From assembly GCA_018714405.1 (NCBI GenBank), contig DVNM01000018.1, positions 1-38,382 on the forward strand: 38,382 nucleotides of DNA, read 5' to 3'. Below the pieces are notes generated by a model. It did no database searches and was not told the origin of the DNA. It was given only the letters and a program-made list of their open reading frames with translations. Below, piece after piece: positions 1 through 6,982 of the stretch; within the stretch, counting starts at the first letter, position 1; each line of letters begins with the position of its first letter. Made by a program: the position numbers and the translations under genes. Source of the DNA: Scybalenecus merdavium. Its GTDB lineage: Bacteria > Bacillota > Clostridia > Oscillospirales > Acutalibacteraceae.

Positions 1-10
1 GGCAGTCTGT

Positions 11-62
11 CAGCGTGTCAGGCTGTATAATTTGTTGCAAGCACATCTTTTTTGACACGCTG
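11..62. repeat. 10-bp perfect inverted repeat beyond rpsI
   Basis: CAGCGTGTCA at 11-20 is repeated as its exact reverse complement at 53-62, with 32 bases between. It lies immediately beyond the hairpin that follows rpsI. It could be a large-loop transcript structure or a protein site; the sequence does not say which. The window edge at position 1 limits interpretation. Confidence 0.6.
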
Positions 63-90
63 AACGCCTCTGCATAAACAGAGGCGTTTT
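63..90. terminator. Hairpin downstream of rpsI (probable terminator)
   Basis: Arms at 63-71 and 80-88 pair perfectly over 9 bp (AACGCCTCT / AGAGGCGTT) around an 8-base loop. Its position just after the rpsI stop codon suggests the end of the rplM-rpsI operon. On the minus strand no U-run follows, while on the plus strand a short T-run follows, so it resembles a terminator for incoming plus-strand transcription at least as well. Confidence 0.5.
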
Positions 91-98
91 GGAACAGA

Positions 99-497
99 TT
101 ATCTCTTGGAGAACTGCGGTGCGCGGCGGGCTTTTTTGAGGCCGTACTTTTTGCGCTCTTTCATTCTCGGGTCGCGGGTCAGGAAACCGGCTTTCTTCAG
201 CGCGGGGCGAAGGCTCTCGTCGTACTGAAGAAGGGCTCTGGCAATGCCGTGGCGGATGGCGCCGGCCTGGCCGGTCACGCCGCCGCCGCTTACGCGGCAG
301 ACAATGTCAAACTTTTCTGTGGTTTCGGTCAGGGCAAGCGGCTGGCGCACGATGCGCTTGAGCGTTTCCAGACCGAAATAATCGTCGATGTCACGGTCGT
401 TGATCGTCACTTTGCCGGTGCCGGCGTATACGCGGACTCTGGCTACAGACTCTTTTCTTCTGCCTGTACCGTAGAAATAAGGATTTGTCTCGTACAT
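99..497 (-). CDS. rpsI: 30S ribosomal protein S9
   Basis: Protein S9 of the small ribosomal subunit, 132 residues, the normal bacterial length. The N-terminal segment contains the family motif YGTGRRKESVARVRV (about residues 9-23), and the basic tail ends in KARRAPQFSKR, which matches the S9 C-terminus that reaches the ribosomal P site. It is the second gene of a two-gene operon, 13 bases after rplM on the minus strand, with an SD-like GGGAGG upstream of the ATG. In many Firmicutes this pair directly follows truA; here truA is about 31 kb away on the other strand. Identification is secure. Confidence 0.97.
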   Translation of the reverse strand: MYETNPYFYGTGRRKESVARVRVYAGTGKVTINDRDIDDYFGLETLKRIVRQPLALTETTEKFDIVCRVSGGGVTGQAGAIRHGIARALLQYDESLRPALKKAGFLTRDPRMKERKKYGLKKARRAPQFSKR

Positions 498-510
498 GAT
501 TTAACCTCCC

Positions 511-936
511 TTACATTTCCCAGGCTTCGGGTTTTTGAGCCTGATGCTTGTGATCTGCGCCTTTGAAAACTCTGCATCTGGTCAGCTGCTTTCTGCCGAG
601 CGTAGTGTCGGGCAGCATGCCTTTTACCGCTTTGAGCATAGCAAAGTCAGACTTTTCAGCCATCAGCGTTTTGTAGCTGACTTCTTTCAGGTGGCCGATG
701 TAGCCGGTGTGGTGCTGGTACATTTTCTTTTCGATTTTGCCGCCGGTCAGCACAGCTTTGTCGGTGTTGATGATGATGACAAAATCGCCGCAGTCGGCAT
801 GGGGTGCAAAGGTCGTCTTGTGCTTGCCTCTGAGAAGGGTGGCAGCCTGCGCGGCCACTCTGCCAAGCGGCTTGTCAGCAGCGTCAATAACATACCATTT
901 ACGTTCCATGTCTGCTTTAGGCATTGTTGTAGACAT
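511..936 (-). CDS. rplM: 50S ribosomal protein L13
   Basis: Protein L13 of the large ribosomal subunit, 141 residues, typical length. Recognisable stretches are KWYVIDAADKPLGRVAAQAA near residues 13-32, the DFVIIINTDK strand, and YQHHTGYIGHLKE in the middle. The start is an ATG with GGAGGA six to eight bases upstream. It is the first gene of the rplM-rpsI operon, preceded by a strong TTGACA-17-TATGAT promoter. The 5' leader is about 40 nt. Firmicute rplM leaders can carry an autoregulatory L13 structure, but I cannot confirm one here. Identification is secure. Confidence 0.97.
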   Translation of the reverse strand: MSTTMPKADMERKWYVIDAADKPLGRVAAQAATLLRGKHKTTFAPHADCGDFVIIINTDKAVLTGGKIEKKMYQHHTGYIGHLKEVSYKTLMAEKSDFAMLKAVKGMLPDTTLGRKQLTRCRVFKGADHKHQAQKPEAWEM

Positions 937-983
937 AATTCTTCCTCCGATTAATAGATTGGTCTCTTTTCGAGTGCGCCGCT

Positions 984-1012
984 ATCATAGCACAAAATAA
1001 AATTCGTGTCAA
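984..1012 (-). promoter_or_regulatory. Promoter of rplM-rpsI
   Basis: On the minus strand TTGACA (1007-1012) is followed after 17 bases by TATGAT (984-989). The predicted transcript starts near 977, giving a leader of roughly 40 nt before the rplM ATG. The region from here to the divergent sufC promoter (about 1013-1181) is AT-rich and holds no gene I can support. Confidence 0.75.
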
Positions 1013-1181
1013 CACCTCTTTTATTTTTAAAACTGTTTTCTTTTATTTTCTCATTTTTTCTCTTGTTTTTGTATTGTTTTCTCGTAATTAATTTGCAAAA
1101 GCGTGTGCTGGGGATTTTGCCGGAAATAGCCTGAAAATATGCAGAAATTTCAAACATTCTGTCAAATTTTTACCGCATCTA

Positions 1182-1210
1182 TTGCTTTATAACGATTGTC
1201 AGATTATAAT
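1182..1210 (+). promoter_or_regulatory. Promoter of the sufC-sufB unit
   Basis: TTGCTT (1182-1187), a 17-base spacer and a perfect TATAAT (1205-1210) lie just upstream of sufC. The transcript would start near 1217, giving a short leader that contains the ribosome binding site AAAGAAAGGAAG. Confidence 0.65.
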
Positions 1211-1243
1211 GATTATACTTTAAAGAAAGGAAGTATTATTAAT

Positions 1244-1981
1244 ATGCTTGAACTGCGTGATGTCGAATTCAAGGTCGAATCGTCAGACGGCGGCGAGCTT
1301 GAGATTATAGATAAAATTTCCCTTCAGATCGAAAGCGGCAAGTTTATTGTCGTGACCGGTCCGAACGGCGGCGGCAAATCCACGCTGGCCAAACTCATCA
1401 TGGGCATTGAAAAGCCCACTTCCGGCCAGATCCTTTTTAACGGTCAGGATATTACCGATTTGCCGATCTATGAGCGCTCCAAGCTCGGCATTGGCTACGC
1501 GTTTCAGACGCCGGCCCGTTTCAAGGGCATGACGGTGCGCAAGCTGCTCAGCCTGGCAAGCGGCCGGGAACTGCCGGCCGATGCGTGTTCGCTGTATCTG
1601 ACGGCCGTGGGCCTTTGTTCGGCAGACTATTTGAACCGTGAGGTGGATTCCTCCCTTTCCGGCGGCGAGGTCAAAAGGATCGAGATCGCCACACTGATGG
1701 CGCGCAATCTGGAACTGGCTATTTATGACGAGCCCGAGGCCGGTATCGACCTTTGGAGCTTTGCCAAGCTGGTCGAAAGCTTCAAAACCATTTCCAAGCG
1801 CCGTCACAAAACCGTTTTGATCATTTCCCACCAGGAAAGGATCATGCAGCTTGCAGACGAGATCATTATCGTTGCAAACGGCAAAATCAGAAAGCAGGGT
1901 GCAAAGGATGAGATCTTCCCGGGTCTTTTGAAGGATCTGGGCGAAGAGAATGCCTGCGCATTCAGAAAGGAGAGCGAGTAA
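1244..1981 (+). CDS. sufC: Fe-S cluster assembly ATPase SufC (SMS-type)
   Basis: ABC-type ATPase that drives conformational change in the SufB scaffold during Fe-S cluster assembly in the cytosol. It is 245 residues from the ATG at 1244, which has AAAGAAAGGAAG 11 bases upstream; an earlier in-frame start at 1196 has no such site. Walker A is GPNGGGKST near residues 39-47, the signature is LSGGE, and Walker B is AIYDEPEAGID with a SufC-like DLWSF continuation. The ISHQ switch histidine region is visible. It is followed after 3 bases by the SufB-like gene. No SufS, SufU or SufD gene is nearby, so this is a two-gene unit. Family identification is firm; the minimal-system assignment is inference from gene content and partner size. 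Confidence 0.9.
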   Translation: MLELRDVEFKVESSDGGELEIIDKISLQIESGKFIVVTGPNGGGKSTLAKLIMGIEKPTSGQILFNGQDITDLPIYERSKLGIGYAFQTPARFKGMTVRKLLSLASGRELPADACSLYLTAVGLCSADYLNREVDSSLSGGEVKRIEIATLMARNLELAIYDEPEAGIDLWSFAKLVESFKTISKRRHKTVLIISHQERIMQLADEIIIVANGKIRKQGAKDEIFPGLLKDLGEENACAFRKESE

Positions 1982-1984
1982 GCT

Positions 1985-2902
1985 ATGGACAGAATCGATG
2001 CGGATCTGCTTGAGGCAGTCGCCGATATTCACGAAACGCCGATCGGCGCTTACAACATTCGTAAAAACGGCCAGGCCATGGGCAGAAGAAGCAGTGCAAA
2101 TATTGATATTGTCTCTAAAGAAGATAAGCCCGGCATCGACATCATCATCAAGCCCGGCACCAAGCACGAAAGCGTGCATATTCCGGTCATCCTGACCGAA
2201 ACGGGCCTGGATGATGTGGTCTATAACGATTTCTATATCGGAGAGGATGCGGACGTGGTCATCGTGGCCGGCTGCGGCATTCACAACTGCGGCGACCAGA
2301 AAAGCCAGCACGACGGCATCCACACGTTCCATGTGGGCAAAAACGCCCGTGTGAAGTATATAGAAAAGCATTACGGCGAAGGGGAGGGCACCGGCGACAA
2401 AGTGCTGAACCCGACCACAGTCGTTTATATGGATGAAAATTCCTATGCGGACATGGAAATGGTACAGATCAAAGGGGTGGATTCCACCAAGCGCGACACG
2501 AGCGCCCATTTGCAAAGCGGCGCCAAGCTGGTCATTACCGAACGGCTGATGACGCACGGCAGCCAGTTCGCCGAAAGCAATGTAGACATTTCGCTGGACG
2601 GCGACGATGCCTCTACCCAGGTCATTTCCCGAACGGTCGGCACAGACGATTCCGTGCAGATCTTCCACCCGCGTGTGATTGGCAACGCATCGTGCCGCGC
2701 GCATGTGCAGTGCGACTCGATCATCATGGGCGACGCGAAGATCTCGTCGATTCCCGAGATCGATGCGCAGAATTCAGACGCCCAGCTGATCCACGAAGCC
2801 GCGATCGGCAAGATCAACAATGACCAGCTGCTGAAGCTGATGACTTTCGGCATGACGCAGGATGAGGCAGAAGAGGTCATCATTCAGGGCTTTTTGAAGT
2901 AA
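1985..2902 (+). CDS. Short SufB/SufD-family scaffold protein (SmsB-like)
   Basis: Scaffold partner of SufC, 305 residues, much shorter than classical SufB (about 460-470). It keeps the SufBD core: a beta-helix-like region with repeated DVVIVAGCGIHNCG and VVYMDENSYADMEM strands, then AHVQCDS with Cys243 and IHEAAIGKIN near residue 270, which correspond to the cluster-assembly Cys and His/Glu region of the family. A C-terminal helix, MTFGMTQDEAEEVIIQGFLK, resembles the SufC-binding end of SufB/SufD. The long SufB N-terminal domain is missing. This matches the minimal SufBC-like machinery called SMS, in which a single short SufB/D ancestor-type protein pairs with SufC. It could also be annotated simply as SufD family. 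It is co-transcribed with sufC and followed by a strong terminator. Confidence 0.85.
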   Translation: MDRIDADLLEAVADIHETPIGAYNIRKNGQAMGRRSSANIDIVSKEDKPGIDIIIKPGTKHESVHIPVILTETGLDDVVYNDFYIGEDADVVIVAGCGIHNCGDQKSQHDGIHTFHVGKNARVKYIEKHYGEGEGTGDKVLNPTTVVYMDENSYADMEMVQIKGVDSTKRDTSAHLQSGAKLVITERLMTHGSQFAESNVDISLDGDDASTQVISRTVGTDDSVQIFHPRVIGNASCRAHVQCDSIIMGDAKISSIPEIDAQNSDAQLIHEAAIGKINNDQLLKLMTFGMTQDEAEEVIIQGFLK

Positions 2903-2921
2903 GTCTATCGTTCAACAGCAG

Positions 2922-2961
2922 AAAACACCGCCGCGGGCAGCTGCCCGCAGCGGTGTTTTTT
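2922..2961. terminator. Bidirectional terminator between sufB and the glp operon
   Basis: A GC-rich near-perfect hairpin (AACACCGC...GCGGTGTT outer arms, GGGCAGCTGCCC centre) is flanked by A-rich sequence on the left and a T-run on the right. It can therefore serve the plus-strand suf unit and the converging minus-strand DUF1667 gene. Confidence 0.9.
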
Positions 2962-2967
2962 ATGCCG

Positions 2968-3318
2968 TTATTCCAGTACGGTTTTTGTGCTCACAAAATC
3001 CACGCCGCTGTCCAGTACATTTTTCAGCACCACGTCGCCGCAGTATACCGGCGCTTTGACCGTAACGCCGTTCAGCAGGGCTGTGGCCTGCATGATTTTG
3101 CCTTTGGCGATTTCACCGTTTGTCTTGACCGGCAGGCGGCGGTGTGTGCGGCTGTCGATCTTTACGGTGGATGTGATGACGCGCGTTGGGTTTTGCAGCT
3201 CGTTTTTGCCGTAGACGGCGCCCTTTTCACAGCTGTTGCCGGTCACCTGAAAGCCGTTTTCCTCGTCTACCTTCAGCCGGCAGCCCTTTGGGCACATAAT
3301 ACAGATCAGTTCTGTCAT
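2968..3318 (-). CDS. DUF1667 domain protein, third subunit of the glycerol-3-phosphate oxidising operon
   Basis: Small cytosolic protein of 116 residues in the DUF1667 family. The N-terminus has CIMCPKGC (residues 6-13) with a further Cys near residue 30, a likely metal or Fe-S site. The rest holds the family's PTRVITSTV and LPVKTNGEIAKGKI strands. Its ATG overlaps the stop codon of the preceding oxidoreductase by 4 bases, so the two are translationally coupled. In Firmicutes this family regularly accompanies the two FAD oxidoreductases seen here, in the place where E. coli has the unrelated GlpC. The biochemical role is not established; an electron-transfer or assembly role is inference. Confidence 0.88.
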   Translation of the reverse strand: MTELICIMCPKGCRLKVDEENGFQVTGNSCEKGAVYGKNELQNPTRVITSTVKIDSRTHRRLPVKTNGEIAKGKIMQATALLNGVTVKAPVYCGDVVLKNVLDSGVDFVSTKTVLE

Positions 3319-4580
3319 ATCGTTTCCTCCTGTGCAGACACGGTGATCTCGTCCGAACGGATCCGGTCAAGCAGCACCTTTGGCAGCATGACTTTTTCCA
3401 TTTCGCCGGGCGCCATGTGCTGGCGTTTGAATTTGGCGATCACGGTGTCGCCGTCTGTAAACGTTACCGTGCTTTTTTCAAATACGCGGCGCACGCGGAA
3501 GTAAAATTCCACGCCGCCCGGTGCGCCGGTGTGAAACTGCTGGGGCACCGTGTAACCGATTGCATCGTTTGTTTTTACATGCACGGTTTTGCCGTTTTCG
3601 GCGCGGCTGTCCTGCCCCAGCACATAGTCGGCCGCCGCTTCGCCGGCCGCCGTGCTCTCGGCGGTGACAAAGTCGACCAGGTCGTGCACATGCAGCACAT
3701 TGCCGCAGGCGAAAATGCCGGGCACAGACGTCTCTTTGTTTTCGTTTACGGCTGCGCCGTTTGTGCGCGGGTCCATTTCTATGCCGGCTTCTCTCGTTAG
3801 CTCGTTTTCGGGAATGAGGCCAACGCTCAGCAGCACGGTGTCGCAGTCGAATACCATCTCCGTGCCTGGGATGGGGTTGCGTTTTTCATCTACTTTGGAA
3901 ACGGTGACCTGTTCCACACGGTTTTTGCCTTTAATGTCTGTAATGGTGTGTGAAAGGTAAAGCGGAATGCCGAAATCCTCCAGGCACTGCACGATGTTGC
4001 GCTGCAGGCCGCCGGAGTAGGGCATCAGCTCCACGCAGGCAAGCACCTTGGCGCCCTCCAGTGTCATGCGGCGCGCCATGATCAGGCCAATGTCGCCGGA
4101 ACCCAGGATCACCACGCGCTTGCCGACCATGTAGCCTTCCATGTTCACATAGCGCTGTGCCGCGCCGGCGGTCAGCACGCCGGCCGGCCGCGTGCCGGGA
4201 ATGGAAATGGCACCGCGTGTGCGCTCACGGCAGCCCATGGCCAGCACAATGCTTTTGGCTTCCAGGATCTGGTAGCCTTTTTCGGTATTGATGGCGTGCA
4301 CCTTCTTGTCTTTCGTCACATGCAGCACCATCGTGTCCAGCATCACTTCAATGCCGGTCGTGCGCACCATGTCAATAAAGCGCTCGGCGTATTCCGGGCC
4401 GGTCAGTTGTTCTTTGAAATAATGCAGGCCAAAGCCGTTGTGGATGCACTGGTTCAAAATACCGCCAAGCTCTTTGTCGCGCTCCAGAATCAGCACATGC
4501 CGCAGGCTTTTGTTCCAGGCGGCGTATGCGGCAGCCAGGCCGGCAGGTCCGCCGCCGATCACGATCAGGTCGTATACCAT
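3315..4580 (-). CDS. NAD(P)/FAD-dependent oxidoreductase (GlpB-position flavoprotein)
   Basis: Pyridine-nucleotide-disulfide-type flavoprotein of 421 residues. The FAD dinucleotide fold begins at the N-terminus (VIGGGPAGLAAAYAA, about residues 7-21). A second Rossmann motif, VILGSGDIGLIMARR, for NAD(P) lies near residues 155-169. The FAD-closing segment is SVPGIFACGNVLHVHDLVDF near residue 285. Between them, GCRERTRGAISIPGTRPAGV resembles opine oxidase subunit A and the GlpB-position enzymes of Clostridia. It sits one base after the GlpA-like gene and overlaps DUF1667, so the three probably form one complex that passes electrons from glycerol-3-phosphate to NAD or another carrier. The exact acceptor cannot be read from the sequence. 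Confidence 0.85.
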   Translation of the reverse strand: MVYDLIVIGGGPAGLAAAYAAWNKSLRHVLILERDKELGGILNQCIHNGFGLHYFKEQLTGPEYAERFIDMVRTTGIEVMLDTMVLHVTKDKKVHAINTEKGYQILEAKSIVLAMGCRERTRGAISIPGTRPAGVLTAGAAQRYVNMEGYMVGKRVVILGSGDIGLIMARRMTLEGAKVLACVELMPYSGGLQRNIVQCLEDFGIPLYLSHTITDIKGKNRVEQVTVSKVDEKRNPIPGTEMVFDCDTVLLSVGLIPENELTREAGIEMDPRTNGAAVNENKETSVPGIFACGNVLHVHDLVDFVTAESTAAGEAAADYVLGQDSRAENGKTVHVKTNDAIGYTVPQQFHTGAPGGVEFYFRVRRVFEKSTVTFTDGDTVIAKFKRQHMAPGEMEKVMLPKVLLDRIRSDEITVSAQEETI

Positions 4581-4581
4581 A

Positions 4582-6015
4582 TTACTTCTCCTCCGTTTTC
4601 GTCTCGCCGGTCAGTATGTAGCTGTCCTGCGCATCCTGCAGGATCTCGGTCTGCGGCGTCTCGGTCTCGCGTGCCAGGATCTCCAGCACACGCGGCCCGC
4701 AAAAGCCGCCCTGGCAGCGGCCCATGCCTGTGCCGGTGCGCCGTTTGATACCGTCCACCGAGCAGGGCGGAACGGGTGAGTGGATGGCCTCTACGATCTC
4801 GCCCTCCGTCACCGTTTCACAGCGGCAGATTACGCGGCCGTAAAGCGGGTTTTTCTGTACGATCTCCTGCTGCGCCTTTTCGTCCAGTGTGTTGAAGTGG
4901 ATGTGCGTGCGGCTGTCGGTGTAGTGCTCTTTTTCTTCGTTCGGCAGTCCGGCGGCAAACAGCATTTCAGCCGCCTGTTCGGCAATGGCCGGTGCGGCGG
5001 TCAGGCCGGGCGAACGGATGCCGGCAACGTCCAGAAAGTTCTTGTCGGCAAATTCAATAATGAAGTCGTCTGCCGTGGAATTGGCGCGCACACCTGAAAA
5101 GTTTCGTATGTTTTGGCGGAAATTGACGCCCGGCACAGATTTTACGGCTTTTTCACGGATCTCCCGCATGCCGGCAGCCGTGTTGGCTGTGTCGTCGCGG
5201 TCGTCTTTCAGCGTGGCCGTCGGTCCCACGATCAGGTTGCCGTGTACGGTCGGCGCCACCAAAACGCCCTTGCCTTTTTTGGACGGGCACTGAAATACAA
5301 CGCTCGAAACGGTTTTGCCCTCGGATTTATCCAGCAGGTAGTATTCGCCGGCTGTGGGAATGATTTTGTATGGAGCGGGCGACACCATGCTGCGTACTTC
5401 GTCTGCGTGCACGCCGCAGGCACTGATGACGTAGCGGGCGCGCACGGCGACGTCGCCCGAGTGCAGCGTGTAGCCGCCGTCTGTTTTTTCGATTTTCGTT
5501 ACCGGGAAAGAGCGGTGCAGGGTGCAGCCGTTTCGTACAGCCGTCTCCGCCATGGCCAGCCCCATTTCCCATGGATTGACGATCGCGGCGGTCGGCGCCC
5601 ACAGTGCCAGCTTCACATTTTTGGCCACGTTTGGCTCTTTTTGCAGAATTTTCTGCGTGTCCCAAATCTCCAGGCCGGGCACGCCGTTTTGCTGCCCGCG
5701 GGCGAACAGGGCGCGCACTTCTTCGCACTCTTCATCGTCAAAAGCCAGTACAAGCGACCCCGTCTCTTTCAGCGGCACATCCAGCTTTTTGCAGATCTCT
5801 TTGCAAAGCGCGTTGCCGCGCACGTTGAGCTTAGCCATCAGCGTACCGGGTTTTGGGTCGTATCCGGCGTGGATGATCGCGCTGTTTGCACGGGTCGTGC
5901 CCATGCAGACGTCGTTTTCCTTTTCAAGCAGAACCACGTTCAGCTTGCAGCGCGACAGCCTCCATGCGCATGCAGCGCCAACAATACCGGCGCCGATCAC
6001 GGCTACATCGTACAT
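4582..6015 (-). CDS. GlpA-like glycerol-3-phosphate dehydrogenase with BFD-type [2Fe-2S] domain
   Basis: FAD-dependent oxidoreductase of 477 residues expected to oxidise glycerol-3-phosphate to dihydroxyacetone phosphate. The N-terminus carries the FAD motif GAGIVGAACAWRLS (residues 7-20) and the DAO-family core follows. The C-terminal part from about residue 395 has CRCETVTEGEIVEA and, some 35 residues later, GRCQGGFCGPRV. This four-Cys pattern matches the BFD-like [2Fe-2S] domain of GlpA. The start has TAAGGAGGAA at ideal spacing. It heads the three-gene operon and lies just behind a terminator that GlpP probably controls. L-2-hydroxyglutarate oxidase relatives share the fold, but the adjacent glpP makes glycerol-3-phosphate the likely substrate. 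Confidence 0.87.
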   Translation of the reverse strand: MYDVAVIGAGIVGAACAWRLSRCKLNVVLLEKENDVCMGTTRANSAIIHAGYDPKPGTLMAKLNVRGNALCKEICKKLDVPLKETGSLVLAFDDEECEEVRALFARGQQNGVPGLEIWDTQKILQKEPNVAKNVKLALWAPTAAIVNPWEMGLAMAETAVRNGCTLHRSFPVTKIEKTDGGYTLHSGDVAVRARYVISACGVHADEVRSMVSPAPYKIIPTAGEYYLLDKSEGKTVSSVVFQCPSKKGKGVLVAPTVHGNLIVGPTATLKDDRDDTANTAAGMREIREKAVKSVPGVNFRQNIRNFSGVRANSTADDFIIEFADKNFLDVAGIRSPGLTAAPAIAEQAAEMLFAAGLPNEEKEHYTDSRTHIHFNTLDEKAQQEIVQKNPLYGRVICRCETVTEGEIVEAIHSPVPPCSVDGIKRRTGTGMGRCQGGFCGPRVLEILARETETPQTEILQDAQDSYILTGETKTEEK

Positions 6016-6030
6016 ATATTTTCCTCCTTA

Positions 6031-6076
6031 AAAATAAAAAACGACAAAAAAACGGATGAATCCGCTTTTTTGCCGT
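6031..6076 (-). terminator. Leader terminator, probable GlpP antitermination target
   Basis: In the 130-base gap between glpP and the GlpA-like gene, segments 6060-6076 and 6041-6057 can form a continuous stem of up to 17 bp with a tiny loop (two G-U pairs). On the minus strand it is followed by TTTTTATTTT and then the ribosome binding site. This is an intrinsic terminator placed upstream of the coding region, the arrangement of the B. subtilis glpD leader that GlpP overrides when glycerol-3-phosphate is present. Confidence 0.75.
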
Positions 6077-6109
6077 TTCTCTTTTCTCTTCGGCTATATA
6101 TCTGTTTTT

Positions 6110-6138
6110 ATGTTACCACAGTTTTGCAGGCAGTGCAA
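6110..6138 (-). promoter_or_regulatory. Candidate promoter of the GlpA-like operon
   Basis: On the minus strand TTGCAC (6133-6138) is followed after 17 bases by TAACAT (6110-6115). It lies just past the glpP stop codon and would give a leader of about 88 nt containing the terminator hairpin. The -10 match is moderate. Read-through from glpP is the alternative source of transcripts. Confidence 0.5.
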
Positions 6139-6145
6139 GCCTTTT

Positions 6146-6715
6146 TTACATAAACCACACTTTTTGATTGGTGGTCGAAACGCCGCATGCGCCGGCGTCC
6201 AGGCTGGTCATCACATCGCCCTTTTCGGTAATGAGGCCGCCGGTGATCACATCTTTCCCGGTCGCCTGCACAATGCTTGCCGTCACTTTCGGCATCAGTC
6301 CGGGCAAAATTTCAATAAAATCCACTGAGCGCTCGTTTTTTACCTTGGAAATGTTCTGCAGGGCGAGGGAGTCGATCACAAAAAAGCGCAGAATCGTCGT
6401 CAGCCCTTTGGCCTTGGCAAACCGCAGCAGCGGCATTTTGGTGGAAATGATGCCGTCCAGGCTGGTGTGCGCGATCAGGTAATCGACTGCGGCTTCCTGT
6501 GCCGAAAGCCCTTCGATCAGGTCGCTGTGCACAAACACGGTCTTGCCGCCGTCTTTCAGCCGGTGCACGATACCGGCAATGGAATTGATGCTGCCGTAAA
6601 GCACGAACACGATCTGGCAGTCGCTGTTCAGGCACTGTTCCAGCCCGCTGTCGTCTTTTATTGCGGCGATGATCGGAAAGTCGCCGATCAGTTCTCGGAT
6701 CTCATTTGTGGTCAT
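6146..6715 (-). CDS. glpP: Glycerol-3-phosphate-responsive antiterminator GlpP
   Basis: RNA-binding antiterminator of 189 residues, the usual size for GlpP. It has the family's TIM-barrel-like layout: PIIAAIKDDSGLEQCL at the N-terminus, VFVHSDLIEGLSAQEAAVDYL, DGIISTKMPLLRFAK and, near the C-terminus, DVITGGLITEKGDV for phosphate-ligand binding. GlpP binds glycerol-3-phosphate and prevents termination in glp leaders. The ATG at 6715 has GGGGTG close upstream and fits family starts; a longer frame begins at 6757 but lacks a site. Its target is very likely the hairpin just downstream, before the GlpA-like gene. The promoter overlaps the end of copA. Confidence 0.92.
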   Translation of the reverse strand: MTTNEIRELIGDFPIIAAIKDDSGLEQCLNSDCQIVFVLYGSINSIAGIVHRLKDGGKTVFVHSDLIEGLSAQEAAVDYLIAHTSLDGIISTKMPLLRFAKAKGLTTILRFFVIDSLALQNISKVKNERSVDFIEILPGLMPKVTASIVQATGKDVITGGLITEKGDVMTSLDAGACGVSTTNQKVWFM

Positions 6716-6722
6716 AAAAACA

Positions 6723-6762
6723 CCCCGATCGTTATTATACAACGAATCGGGGCGCATGGCAA
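6723..6762 (-). promoter_or_regulatory. glpP promoter embedded in an inverted repeat that also ends copA
   Basis: On the minus strand TTGCCA (6757-6762), 17 bases, then perfect TATAAT (6734-6739). The -10 lies in the loop of an inverted repeat CCCCGAT / ATCGGGG (6746-6752 and 6723-6729), which is followed by TGTTTTT. The same bases can act as promoter, copA terminator and glpP ribosome binding site (GGGGTG). Predicted transcription starts near 6727, so the leader would be only about 12 nt. Confidence 0.65.
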
Positions 6763-6766
6763 TATG

Positions 6767-6982
6767 TCAGGCGTTTTTACAGCCGGTCACTTCGTAACCT
6801 GCGTCTTTTACGGCAGCTGTCAGTGCGTCGTCTGCCACATCCTTTGCCAGGGTGACTTCGGCGGTCTTCTGCTCCAGGTTTACCTGGGCGTCTGCAACGC
6901 CGTCCACGCCTTTGAGTGCGTTTTCCACATGCATTTTGCAGTGGTTGCACATCATGCCTTCTACTGTGAGGATCTTTTTCAT
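6767..6982 (-). CDS. Candidate internal start giving a free CopZ-like copper chaperone
   Basis: Within copA, ATG at 6982-6980 is preceded by GAAAGGAA (6991-6998), nine bases away. It would yield a 71-residue protein starting MKKILTVEGMMCNHC, which is a complete CopZ/Atx1-type fold with metal ligands Cys12 and Cys15. CopZ shuttles Cu(I) to CopA and CsoR. The frame is that of copA, so both a fusion and a free form could be made. Use of this start is inference from the site alone. Confidence 0.5.
   Translation of the reverse strand: MKKILTVEGMMCNHCKMHVENALKGVDGVADAQVNLEQKTAEVTLAKDVADDALTAAVKDAGYEVTGCKNA

Noticed and set aside
1283..2704. Long open frame of 473 codons on the minus strand opposite sufC and sufB
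   Set aside because: It is a mirror of strongly coding plus-strand genes with clear families and ribosome sites. Its protein is His/Ala/Val-rich with no recognisable domain.
5113..6153. 346-codon plus-strand frame opposite the GlpA-like gene
   Set aside because: It lies antisense to a well-supported flavoprotein, has low-complexity composition and no proper start site.
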